Notes: generated by a model not told the origin, from the sequence alone. Shown: positions 47,474 through 58,311, numbered from the stretch's first letter. The stretch: 64,000 nucleotides of DNA from Macrocystis pyrifera (GCA_031763025.1 JASSKH010000003.1:4454718-4518717); one strand, 5' to 3'. Numbers and translations: made by a program.

Positions 47474-47723
47474 CGGGAGGGGTAGACCGTGGCACTAGAT
47501 TGTCGTCATCGATGGGCGGGAAACACATGTCGCCAGGTACTACACCGGCGTGGCCGGTGGTGGAAAGAGAAGTCCCAAGACCAAACGAATTGAAAACACG
47601 ACACCGGCGTTGCCGGCGGGCGAGGATCCAGGCATTGGTGCCCCTCCGCACCCGTCGTCGACGCAGGGGTCATCACCGGAGGGAGGGGGGAAATCAGGGG
47701 GAAATCTGACCCAGGGAGAAGTC

Positions 47724-48391
47724 CTACAAAAGTCGGCAAAGCAGTCTTAATCCCACACACACACTCACACGCGTCGCAAACAAAGATGACCCAGATTGGT
47801 TGCGAGGGAAAGTCAAACCAAGGGGGGGCAGGGGCACACCTTTCACATCAATTACAATAGGCATGTGCGCGGAGAGTTTATGGAGCGAAAGAAGATTAAA
47901 GTCCAATCCCTCAACCGCCGACACGCTCGGCAAAAGCACTCTAACTTCTTCTCGCACACCGGCAGCATTCCATTGGTGAAAGTAAAAAATCAACTTCCAC
48001 GCGCGGCAACACGAAGCATTGGGCCACTACCAACCTGTGCATATCTCTGATTAATAGGAATGTCGTTGCCGCGGAGAGTGTCAAACATATGCGCGTCACC
48101 ATTGATGTAGGTACCGCTAGCACCAGAATCCGCAAGCACCTCCTCGCTACCATGCGGCTGGCATAAGCCCAAGTTGTTGGCCTGTGCCAAAAACGCATTT
48201 CCAACTCCGTCATTTTCTACGTCACCCTCATTCCCGTCATTCAAATCGTTATCAACACCAGGCACACCAAACTCGCCTACTGGCACAAAGTGCATGACGA
48301 GGGCGTGCTTTCCAGACGGCGCGGGGTCCGATCCAGGAGGAGAAGAGTAAGCTGCAGAAGGGGGCGCGGGGCTGCCGGTGTCGGGGACCAT
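47724..48391 (-). pseudogene. Copia protease region
   Basis: EEVLADSGASGTYINGD carries the aspartic protease DSGAS active site (48110-48130). It is followed by DTLRGNDIPINQRYAQVGSG and, after a frame change near 47990, by EVRVLLPSVSAVEGLDFNLL, the usual C-terminal part. It would cleave the Gag-Pol polyprotein. Confidence 0.8.
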
Positions 48392-48497
48392 TTCCTGCTG
48401 TGGGGTTGTTGGGGCTGATGTTGAAGCTGGGGCGGGGGCAGCAGCTGCTGCTGTTGCTGCTGCTCTCCGACGGCGGCGGTGGCAATATTTGCATTGC

Positions 48498-50146
48498 TCA
48501 CCATGGCTGGATCGGGGGTGTAGGTCCCTGCGCCTCCGTTACCCCAGGACCCACCGGTGCCGCCGTACTCGTACTGATGCTGCTGGTAGTAGGTGTTTCC
48601 GTACTCGTCGTACAGGAGCGGGGGGGAAACTTCTTGCGCGATGCGTGCGCGGGCATCCTGTGGTTTTGATTAGGGTTGTGACCATCGTAAGCCGACCACC
48701 TCCCCCCAGCCCCGCCGCGCGCCCATCTTCCCCCGCCCCCGTCTCCACGGTTTCCGCGAAACGCACGCCCACCGGGGCCTCCACGGCCACCGGGACCACC
48801 ACGGCCGCCGCCACGACCTGAATGGCTACGACCGCGACCCTGCTGGGGTGCATGCGCGTAGCTCCAAGCAGCTTCTCCTCCAGCGTTTGACGGCCGCTGT
48901 CCTCCGCGCGACAGACGGACGTCGAGCCCAAGGTTGTGCTGACGTTGTCGGTAGGCCTCGTGGTGCTTGCGCTCGACCTCGCTGTTGTCCCACTCTCGCT
49001 GGCGCTGCTGCTCGTGGCACTCGCTGTCGTCGTGGTTGCAATGTCCGTGTTGACGGCACCATTTGCCTCCTCCACCAGCATCCGCGGGATGGCGCTGCCG
49101 CGATCTCGATCCTCCGCCGCCCCTGGCACCCTGCCCTCGCCCAGGTCCGGCAGCCATGAATGCCACGCCCCCGTACTCGATCTCCTTCTCCCTTCTCTTC
49201 ATCTCCCGGCGGTTGTGAGCGGACTGCACCACCTCGCACATTTGTGCAAACGATAAAGAAGAAGTGGTAAGCAAAATGCTGGTCTCAGTCTCATAGAGAG
49301 AGGAGAGACCAGCAGCAATATGATGGTTAGCTTCCACATCGTCCATAGGGGTCTCGTACGATTCAAGCTTTGTCCGGATTACAGACGCCCTTGCCAGGTA
49401 CTCTCTTGGCATTTCACCCTCTGCCTGCTTTACATTACTCCAATCCCTTCGGAGTTTTGCCTTCTCTAACCCTGCACGCGTTTCGTAGTACTTCCTAAAA
49501 CAAGCCCGCCCTTCCTGAGGGCTACCAGCAGACAAAATCATCCTCATTATAGGGGCGTACGGAATCTTCTGGATGAGCATGCCCCACAGTTCATATGACT
49601 TTCTCACTATCTCCTCCGAATGTTCGGCTACCAATTCAGCCCTGTCAGCATGTTCAAGTCCAACCTTCACTGCCTTTTCCTGCTCCAACACAGACAAAGT
49701 CCCGTTTTGGCCACACACAGCAATCATCATGCTCGAAAAAAACCCTGTACTTTTGCCTGTTCGTTATCCCCTGCCCCTATCTTTCCGTCCCATGGCTTCA
49801 TGGAATCATCTGCTAACGTGCCTGCGTCGGCCCCGAGCGTCATTACTCGGGCCAGCTGGTGTGCCAGATCTTGTCCACCGGATGTCAGCCGCGATTCATC
49901 TCGTGCATGTGCTGCCGATGACTCTGCTCGCGGGTCCGCCCCGTGTGGTAAGCCTGGCGCAGGAATGTCGGACCGTGCTGACGCGGCTGCCTCCTGCTGC
50001 TCTTGTTTTTGTTGTTGCTGTACATGGAGAAGCTCCGCCTCCGCTGCTTCTCTGGCGTACTGCGCCTCCCTGATCTTCTGCTGGGCCGAGGGGGGAATGG
50101 CGTCCCATCCCTCATACTCGGCGGAGAGGTCGTATGAATAAGACAT
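48498..50146 (-). pseudogene. Copia gag
   Basis: ATG at 50146 begins MSYSYDLSAEYEGWDA. A Gln/Ala-rich coiled region follows, then after a frame change at 49727-49730 (overlapping ATGA) a helical Gag core (ELWGMLIQKIPYAPIMRMIL, REYLARASVIRTKLESYE) and a Gly/Arg-rich segment with a zinc-knuckle-like CRQHGHCNHDDSEC (49018-49062). It ends at 48498; the Gln-rich continuation toward the protease is in another frame (QQQQQQLLPPP). Gag would form the capsid and bind RNA. Confidence 0.8.
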
Positions 50147-50207
50147 GTATCCTGCCAACCACAGGCTGTGGTTTCTCACAACACTCACCCACGATCACGA
50201 ACACTAG

Positions 50208-50540
50208 TGTAATAGGTAAATCATGAATGGTGCTGTCGGCCCAGTTGACGGGGCTCTTGGAATAAAGGCAGGCGGCCAAGACCGGCCGGTTCGTTCATGT
50301 ATATTGTCGTGCACGTTGAAGGGAAGATGAAGAGGAAGATGGAGAGGAAGATGGAGTGGGCACGGCGCGTGCCCACACCAACACAAAAAGGGGTATCCAG
50401 AACTCAAAGCCAATTCCCACACGTATCCCCGAACGCAATGTCCCGCCATATCTCCGTATCAAACCCAGATCTTCGTACCAAATCTCCGAATAACTAATAC
50501 TACTGTCACAAGGAGAGTAATCTCATGAGTACATCTTTCA
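50208..50540 (-). repeat. 5' LTR of the copia element
   Basis: About 333 bp, same ends as 42567-42907. Divergence between the two LTRs (several substitutions and indels) indicates an old insertion compared with the TRIM at 1488. Confidence 0.85.
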
Positions 50541-51500
50541 GACTTTTACTGACATGTTCGTTCAATACCGCCGCTGATGACGGCTCGGTTCGAGTTTGAT
50601 TTGTTGTCGCAACGTAGACTAGTTTATTTGTGTGTGCCACGCTCGTCGAGGGAGTGTTCGGCATCTCTCGTTTTGTTACGCCAACTTGTTTGTGGTCAAC
50701 GCTTAGCCCTCTGTATTGCATACCTGGTAATTTTTTCTTGGTAGGCGGCGATCATCTCGAGCCACGCTCGCCGACCAACGCTTGGTGAGCGGAGAAAATT
50801 GAAAAAAAACCACGAAGGCCTCGAAAACGGTGATGCAGAATGGCTTGGACGTCCTCGTCCCTTTGAGGGTCCCGTTCGCCGTTTCTTCTTGGGTATGACA
50901 GCCAGCTTACTGCTGAATGTGCTCCAACCATGTTTTCGGCGAATGACTGCAACCAAGACGTGGATGTGGTCCGAGATGTATTAATAGCAAGATTGTTCAA
51001 ATTTTAGACTTTCCGCATGTTCAACTGCAACAGCAGTACAATCTCAGCACCGAGCACTCGTAACTCGTGCGAGTTCAGTGTGGACAACTGCTGCAGTACC
51101 AGGTATGTACGTACTAATGAGATGTAGGCCGTCATCCTCATATCTCTACAGAAGAAATCCAACCGCAGCAGCAGTTGAAGGGCATTTCGAGGTTGTGGTT
51201 GGCGCTTTAGTGTACATCGCGACGTTGCAGTGTCAGTGATAACCGTCAGTGTGTCGAACCACGACTCGACCGGCAAATTGTACAGATCATCACACATATC
51301 CTACATACCGGGCTGGAGATAACTTGGGCGCGAGACCACGGAGAGACCATCGAAGGTTGGGATGGGATGAGACGAACCATGGAGATACTTAGCTCGGTGC
51401 GGCCACACGGGGGGAAGGCAAAGAATGGGGGTCGGCACTCCGTTCTGGTGACGTGCGTTTAGAGACGGTGAGTGTCGTGTGTATCGATAGGTCGACTGCA
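50541..51500. other. No certain gene
   Basis: Two overlapping minus-strand frames at 50696-51000 (ENMVGAHSAVSWLSYPRRN and VGRRAWLEMIAAYQEK) look protein-like but neither has clear borders. A TACCWGGTA palindrome occurs at 50721 and another at 51097. Confidence 0.35.
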
Positions 51501-51506
51501 ACTGTT

Positions 51507-51767
51507 CACACCTCGGACAGATCATGATCTATCTACAGCAGTAGATTATCTATCTACAGTTAGTAGTTCCTCATCTTCCGTCATGGTAGGTTTTGCAGGA
51601 TCTGCATTGCACAGACCCAACCCAGGAAACATGTGCTACTTCTTTCAGATGTTATGGATCGGGCCCAGCTACATGATGAGGTAGATATTACAAGATCGAG
51701 AATAGATCTGCCTTGAAAGAACTAGAGTATATCATCAACTAGGAATCGATGATCTGTCCGAGGTGCG
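51507..51767. mobile_element. TIR element B (261 bp)
   Basis: CACACCTCGGACAGATCAT at the left and ATGATCTGTCCGAGGTGCG at the right are inverted repeats with one mismatch. Subterminal sequence has its own palindrome (AGATCATGATCT) and ATCTATCTACAG words. The flanking octamers CAACTGTT and CAAGGTTT match at five of eight positions, compatible with a decayed 8-bp target duplication. No coding capacity. Confidence 0.65.
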
Positions 51768-51916
51768 CAAGGTTTGGTTTATGGTAGAGTCAAGACCCAC
51801 TGATCCGCGCCTGCACATAATGTTGCAAGCCGTTTTGTCAAATTAAAGGATAAACTCCTTCAATGTCGCTCACGCTGTGATCACAGGACGCTGCAGAAAC
51901 CGACGAAGTGAAGTGC

Positions 51917-51997
51917 AGGACGGCGGGGACGACGGGGTCAGCGAGGACGACGGGGTCAGTGAGGACGACGGGGTCAGCGAGGACAGCGGGGTCAGAG
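51917..51997. repeat. 18-bp minisatellite, about four copies
   Basis: GACGACGGGGTCAGCGAG repeats with period 18 and small changes. Because 18 is a multiple of three, frames on both strands stay open (minus: DPVVLADPVVL). Confidence 0.85.
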
Positions 51998-52152
51998 GTT
52001 AGCCGTGATACACAATCTGTGATCCGGGAAGAGATTTGACTATCGACGGACTGCGCGCGACGTCGTAGGTTACAAAGTCTTAACCTCACGGGGGCACGCC
52101 AACCGCAGTCTCTACGATTAACAAACGTACGTCGAAAAGCCTCTATATTCTC

Positions 52153-54066
52153 CACACCTCTGATAACGTAACACTTAACGTTTAGCGAAAAAAAAAAACG
52201 CAACATTACGTTGCTACGTTAACTACTTTCTGGATTTTATGATAACATAGTGTTAGTGTGTAATGATATTGGCGGGCGATCGCGTAACATTATGTTAGAG
52301 TGATACCTTGATCTCTTACTGACCGCAGTATATATGTTACGGTGTTAGGGCATGCAGCCCATAGCGAATAACACTATGTTAGCGTGTTAGCGGAATTCCT
52401 GTTGGCTATTGTAACACACGTTGAAAGGATGACGTACATGGTCAATTAAACATTAGCATTATGTTACCGTGTTAGCGGCGTCAGCCCGTAGCGAGTAACG
52501 TTATGTTAGTGTGTCAGCGGGATTCTTCGTGCTATGGTAACACCCTTTCGACGGATAACGTACACGGCCAAATAAACGCTCACAGAACACTATGTTAGTG
52601 TGTTAGTGAAATTCCTAGGGGCTATCGTGACACACGTTAGGGGGATGACGTATACGGTCAATACGACTTACAACGTTAACATTATGTTACCGTATCAGCC
52701 GCAGCAGCAGTCCGTTTCGAGCGACGTTATGTGAGGGTATTACGAAAGTCTTGCTACCTACCATAACAACATAACATACGTCAAACGGATAACGTATGTG
52801 ATCGTAAAAAAACACTATTAAATATTAATAGCATTATGTTCATGTTGTTAATTCGTATGCGATGTATGTAGTGACACAAGTTAATAGATAACGTACACCC
52901 CCAGTCTAAAGTCAACAATATGTTACTGCCGTAACTCGTACATGCGAGTGTGCAGATTATGTTGTGGATGGATAACGTAATGTGTTATAGATGAATAACG
53001 TACTGGCGGGGTTTCCACAAAAATAAGTCAGGCGTTTTTTTGCGGGATACCTCCTAATATCCCTTGTTTTGGGGTTTTAAAATATGGAGGCGTTTTTTTT
53101 TTTTTTTACCGGGGATGCCATGCTATCCTCCCCCGGGGATATTTTTTAGGTATCCCCTACTGGGATGTCGGCCAATTGGATAACACGGCTACGCTATGTT
53201 ACTCCCGCACGCCCGCTTTACCACTAACACAGGTAACACATGTTAGATCTCGGGAAGATCCAAAGGGTAACGTAGTAACATACGTTAAAACGACTTCGAC
53301 GGTGACGGTAACTCAGTAACATAAAGTTAGACCCGGATTTTGTTTGATGGTAACACGGTAACGGAATGTTACCATCAGATCTTTACTGACGGTAACACCG
53401 TAACATAATGTTACAGAGACTTCCGCATTTAAGCTAACATTCTAACATAATGTTACGTATGGGCCGGCGAAGACCGTATCGTATCTAACGTACGTTAAGT
53501 GTTACGTTATCCGACCCTAAGGCAATCAGATGGGGGGTCCAGATAACGTAATGTTAGTAGTGCTGGCCATTGCGTTATGTTACGTTAGTGTGTTATCTGT
53601 AACACAATGTTATGTGTTAGTAGTGCTGGCGAACATGGTAACGTTATGTTACGGTGTTATGTGTAACACTCCTCCCAAGGGTAACATAATGTTATTGCGT
53701 TACGTCTAACGCTGCGTCGACAATAACATTATGTTATCGTGTTGGTAAATATGCGGATATCGATCTGGGCATGTTGGAGTGATACGCACGTACGTTTTTG
53801 GTCAAAGCCTAACATTGTGTTACGGTGTTAGTTCAAGGACTGATCACGGCATAACATAATGTTACTGTACCAGAGCTGGACGAGACCGAGCAGCAACATA
53901 ACGTTAAGGCTCGTGCACGTTCGTGAGTTTCCAGTTAACACTGTGTTACCGCGTTACCGTGATCGCTCCTCTAGTGCTAACACTATGTTAGTACGTTACC
54001 ACATTCCTGTGGTAGGCCCCGTAACGTAGATAAGTGTTATCCGAGTGTTACGTTATCCGAGGTGTG
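52153..54066. mobile_element. TIR element C, 1.9 kb filled with TAACATAATGTTA-type palindromes
   Basis: CACACCTCTGATAACGTAACAC at the left mirrors GTGTTACGTTATCCGAGGTGTG at the right. Between them more than 25 copies of a palindrome TAACAYWRTGTTA occur every 50-90 bp, mostly followed or preceded by GTGTTAG/CTAACAC (e.g. AACATTATGTTACCGTGTTAG). Flanking octamers ATATTCTC and ATAATATC match at six of eight. A T-rich block at 53000-53160 may be a small insertion. No protein frame. Confidence 0.65.
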
Positions 54067-54700
54067 ATAATATCATTGGCGGAGATGCAACCCCTTCGTT
54101 ACTTCTTGATGTTTTCCATGCCGATACTATCATTATCAACGACGACGAATAAAGATAAGAGGGAGAAGAGTACGTGCAGCCCCTGCCGAACTGCAGGGTG
54201 CCCCTTCGGGTGGTTGGGAACCGGAGACGGGGACGAAGGCGTCGGAAGGCGGTCCGGATAATCGAGAGGGGAAGGCGCACACGAAGGTACCGTAGTACGC
54301 TAGTGGACGCCCCACGGGGCGTGATTTTCTTTCGAGCTTGTGATTTTCTGAGCCCGAAAAGGCGACCCGGGGCGTTTACCATGCCAGCAGGTGCGGTATA
54401 GTGGCAGCACATCCAGCGGACGAAACACAGCTACAAAAAAAATAATATGGCCGCCACCCATATCCACGAAGCCACTTACCCCTCTACGAACCCAGTCACC
54501 CAGTCACCCACCTACCAACTCATCGACCCATCCACCCATCAACTCATCAACCCACTCGCCATGTACTACAGCAGTGCAGCAGTAGGTGCAGCAGTAGATG
54601 AGCGCCCAGTTCGTACGTAGCAGCACCGTGGTCCAATGGTGGAAGCACAAGCGGAGTAAACGAAACAGAAAACACGGCAACCACCCACAGCCACGAACCC
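54067..54700. other. No certain gene
   Basis: 54174-54400 is open on both strands (plus VVGNRRRGRRRRKAVRI) without borders. 54500-54560 has CCCATCCACC/ACTCATCAAC simple repeats. Confidence 0.4.
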
Positions 54701-54701
54701 A

Positions 54702-55370
54702 TGTAAAGCGGAGCCCGAGTCAGTGATAAGGGTAAGGGTAAGGGACGCAGGTGGTTCTGGCAGCTGGAAAGCAGTGCTTCGCTTGTTCTGATTTAGATCT
54801 TCTTACTGATGGCGACAACTGAGGAGATGCTTTGGTAGAGAAGGGAGAGGTAGGGGGGGGGGACTCGACGCCCAGATATCCTCGTCCCACCCACGCCACA
54901 AGCTCTCCTAAATTCCTCTTATCTGATGTACTCCTATAGAACTTTCCTATGGCTACCGGTCGTTCTTCTCCTAATATAAGAACTTCTCACTTCGTGGTCC
55001 TATCTGCGTTAAGGAACATTGCTCTCGTCTAATGGGTTGTCCGCCCTACTGTAGGGAACATTCGTCAAAGAACTTTGCTCTCGACTAACGGAATATCCGC
55101 CGGGTTAATCTATTCTTAGGATTATTCTCGTATTCTGAGACTACAAGACTGCAACATATTATCTATATCTATAGCCCATGAGTAATCCACTCATATCACA
55201 ATAGCCCACCCTGAATATTCGTATATGCAGACCACAAGATGGTCGGAGGATGATGACAAAGTTCATCCCAAACGGTCACGAAAAAGGTGGTCGAAGATGC
55301 GGCTATTCGAAACAATAGAAATTAGGCCATAGATCCCCTCATACCTCGTAATAAAACCCAAACACTGGAA
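54702..55370 (-). mobile_element. Second TRIM copy: one LTR plus part of the interior
   Basis: 54702-55200 (499 bp) is a diverged copy of the 1488/2541 LTRs. It is followed by about 170 bp matching the interior of that element (AGACCACAAGATGGTCGGAG, CGAAAAAGGTGGTCGAAG), until similarity stops near 55370. The second LTR is missing, so the copy was truncated or recombined with the LINE fragment next to it. Confidence 0.8.
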
Positions 55371-55379
55371 AACGCTGCT

Positions 55380-55560
55380 TGGTTTTTGTGCGATGAGCAC
55401 GAGGTCATTTGGGGGGTCTCCAGGTGATTCAACCACGTGGTGTCACGTATCGTGGAGGTAATCGACGATGTCATCAAAAGCCTGGAACGCGGAAAACGAG
55501 ATACCATCGGGACCAGGAAACAGACCAAAAGCTTGTCACAGGTCAGGAGAAATCGATCGT
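55380..55560 (-). pseudogene. LINE reverse transcriptase scrap
   Basis: The minus strand reads QAFGLFPGPDGISFSAFQ, DDIVDYLHDT, stop, then ESPGDPPNDLVLIAQKP. PGPDGI followed by L.LI.QKP is the start of the RT domain of non-LTR elements. In-frame TGA codons precede QAFG and follow LHDT. Both sides are unrelated, so only this segment survives. Confidence 0.6.
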
Positions 55561-55569
55561 GTCCGAACC

Positions 55570-56130
55570 GCTATGTATGGCCAATAACTCAGCGGCCTTC
55601 CGGGGCGGCAATGCTATCGGGACTCTACTTGGCAACCACGTAAGAAACACGGGTGAGCTGGAAGCTCGACATAGTCCTAGGTCGATGACCGTCTGAAACA
55701 CGGGTCGACGGAAGCCGTCGGAGGTCAGGATACAGCCCTGGCTACAACACGATTTTACCTTGGCGTGATATTGCCGATAATCGGCTGTAGGAGGCTAGTG
55801 AAGTACAAACACAAATGAAAATTAAGGTATCGCTACGAGTCAGCGGCCTGAACATAAGGAGGCTACACGGAGCCGTAGGCGATAAGAAGAAAAACAAACA
55901 AGGGGGGGGGGGGGGGAGGCGATAATACTCTCAAACACAGCAAAAAAAAGGAACACAAACGGCCCCGGAACGGTAGCCAACACGGAGTCGGTCAAGCGAA
56001 ACCGATGGCGGTAGATGGAAACAAACACTCCCAAGAAGCTGGCTGCTGATGACTATTGAAGACTGACCCTGAAGAACTACTCTGAAGATATTGTAGACTA
56101 ACCCAGAACGAACAAAAGACTAAACCAAGG
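55570..56130. other. No gene; 3' flank of the gypsy element with a 13-base G run
   Basis: 55680-55860 shows no coding signal. The G run near 55903-55916 and the AC-rich sequence after it lie downstream of the gypsy stop on the minus strand. No LTR was recognised. Confidence 0.4.
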
Positions 56131-58311
56131 CTAACCAGGGGGGGGAATAGAAATGGTGGGGGCTCCGCGGGACACATCAGAGTTCCGCGGCACCCCACGT
56201 GCAAGGCTCCCATTCCCATGGCGTTGAAGACACCACGATCCGTATACGGCGTTCTGTGCTGTAGTGTAGCGGGCGGGCTGGAGGTCGATCTTGATCGGGC
56301 CGGGGTCGTCCAGGAACCGGACGATGTAGGAGCTTCCCGGTGAAGGCTCCGGCGGAGTTGCCGAAGAGGCGTCAGGGGCTGAGCGGTGAGCGACCTTACC
56401 CAGCCACCAAAGGCCGTCGCGCGCCTCTTGTATCATATGTGAGCTCCGGCGGGGAGGATGGTGGTGCTGAAGTTGTGGAGCCAAAGGCTGCGGGAGACCA
56501 AGGCGTAGCCGGGGGCGAGGAATATTTGTCCTTGAGATCGTGCCAGTTCGCGGTGTGCGGCGCCGATGCGCATCTGGCGGTAGAGGCGGTTCGTCTGGCG
56601 GTGCTGGGTCGGTGATCGTGACCAGCAGAGTAGGATGTGGCCGGAAGTGTTGAAGGTCCAGCTCGCGTTCCCAAGAGGGGCTGAGAAGTCCAGCCCAGTG
56701 AGGTTCGTACAGAACGGCGATGACCCCGCCGCGGCCGCGTACGAGTTGATGGCCAGTGATCTGCTCGACCTCGAGGCATTCCGGTGGAGGAGTGACGTCG
56801 TCGATGGTGACGTGGTAAGGTGGGGACTTGGCGGCAGAAGCTGTGAGCACGTATGTAGTAAGGTCCGCGGGCAGATGCTTGGGGATGTCGCTGGTGTCGT
56901 CGGGGTTTCGGCAAGGTTTGTATCGTTGGACGGAGACGCGTGGCTTGGAGTCCCGTCCCGGAAGGTCGGATGGAAGGTCGAGGAAAAGTAATTTGTCGTG
57001 AAGGGGGCGATTGTCGGGGGTGTTTGAGGCGGGCGTCGGCCCTACGGCGAGGACCTTGAAGGGGTCATTCCAGTTCAGGGAAAGCTTCGTCTTGAGGACG
57101 GTTGTGTCGGTGCCTTTTTTGACGCCTTGGCCAATGGTTGAGGCGGAGTTGTAGACCCAAACCCAGCCGCCTACGGTGAAGGGGGGAGATGCTAGGAGGG
57201 CGGCCATGATGGGCGCGTTGCGGCGCTGAAGACGCGAGACGGTGAGTCGGTGTAGTTCGCGGACGAGGGAATAGGCGCGTCGTTGTCGGTCGGTGGCGAG
57301 GTTGATGTAAACCAGGTGTTCGCGGTCCAAGCTTTGGTGACCCCCGATGTTGTCGGGTTCGAAGACCGAGAGCGGGAGGCGAGGAAGGCGGCCCATGTGG
57401 ATTTCGTTAGGTGCAAGCCCTGTGGCGGCGTTGAGGGAGTTGTTGTAGGCCGACGACACGTGTGGGAGCAGCACGTCCCAGTCGGTCTGCTGTTCGTTGC
57501 CAACCGTAGAGAGCATTTGGGCCAGCACATGGTTGACGCGCTCGACGCCGCCGTTGGTGCAGGGGTGGTAGGAGCTGGTGTTGACCTTGTGGATGCCAAG
57601 GCGCTTGTAGACAATGTTCGCAAGCTTGGAGGTAAAGTGTAGTCCGTTGTCGGAGAGAAGTGTAACCGGGCACCCTCAGAGAGGGATGTACTCGTTCAGG
57701 AAGATGTCAGCAGTACCGGCGGCCGTGAACTTCGCCGCTGAAACGGCATACATATCGGCGCGGCGGCTGAAGCGGTTTGTGAAGAGCAGGATGTGGACGT
57801 TACCGCGCGACGTGAGTAGCAGGGGCCCGAAGTAGTCGACGCTGACGGTGGTGCCAGGCCCGTTGGGCAAAGGAAGAGAAAGGATGGGCCAACGAATGGT
57901 GGGCCGGGAGGTCTTCCGCGCCTGGCATTGAAGGCAACGGCGGATCCACCAGCGGACGGAAGCGTCCATGCCAATCCACCAAAAGAAACGTGCCAGCATG
58001 CGGACCGTTCGGGTGACTCCCAGGTGTAGAGAGGTGGTGGAGTGGCATATGTTCAGCACCCAAGGGCGCATTAACATTGGCGCGTAGACGTGTGGGGTAA
58101 AGCGGGCGGGTGGTGGTAGGCTGTTCCCGGGTGGGGTTGTGGGTGGTCGTTGGACCAGGAGGGTGGTTTCGTCGTCGGTACGGTGGAGCTTGCTTTTGGA
58201 GGCAAGAGTGAAGACGTACGAAAGTTGTGGGCACACCGGGCCGAGGGGATGAAATCCTGGAAGTCGTTCGGCGTGGGGGCGGGAGAGTCCAGACCTTTCG
58301 TTGGGATACAA
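56131..58311 (-). pseudogene. Ty3/gypsy Pol: integrase with chromodomain and an extra C-terminal domain
   Basis: Minus strand, starting with GLSRPHAERL (end of the RNase H/connection). Then the zinc domain (H..H then RRCLQCQARK), VSVDYFGPLL (catalytic Asp), TGA at 57676-57678 in place of the usual Trp after NEYIPL, SDNGLHFTS (Asp) and TNGGVERVNH (Glu). The integrase C-terminal barrel follows, then a chromodomain (LEVEQITGHQLVRGRGG, LYEPHWAGLLSPSWERE), a Pro-rich linker, and a second conserved block DGLWWLGK..YIVRFLDDPGPIK..GSWCLQRH, ending at 56131. RT and gag are missing. Chromodomains in gypsy elements target insertion to marked chromatin. Confidence 0.85.

Larger units (their letters stand above)
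42567..50540 (-). mobile_element. Ty1/copia LTR retrotransposon, nearly full length, inactivated
   Basis: Minus-strand element of about 8 kb bounded by LTRs at 50208-50540 (5') and 42567-42907 (3'). Order gag, protease, integrase, reverse transcriptase, RNase H is that of Ty1/copia. A polypurine tract (CGAGCAGGGGGAG on the minus strand, 42908-42920) abuts the 3' LTR exactly at its TGAAAG start. Several nonsense codons and frameshifts break pol. I could not find a target duplication, nor a convincing primer-binding site. The two outer flanks share GTTACGCCA.CTTGT and CGCCGACCAACGC words, suggesting insertion into, or recombination between, related sequence. Confidence 0.9.

Noticed and set aside
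51838-52206. 122-codon minus-strand frame with DPVVLADPVVL repeats
   Set aside because: Kept open by an 18-bp minisatellite; no start or domain evidence.
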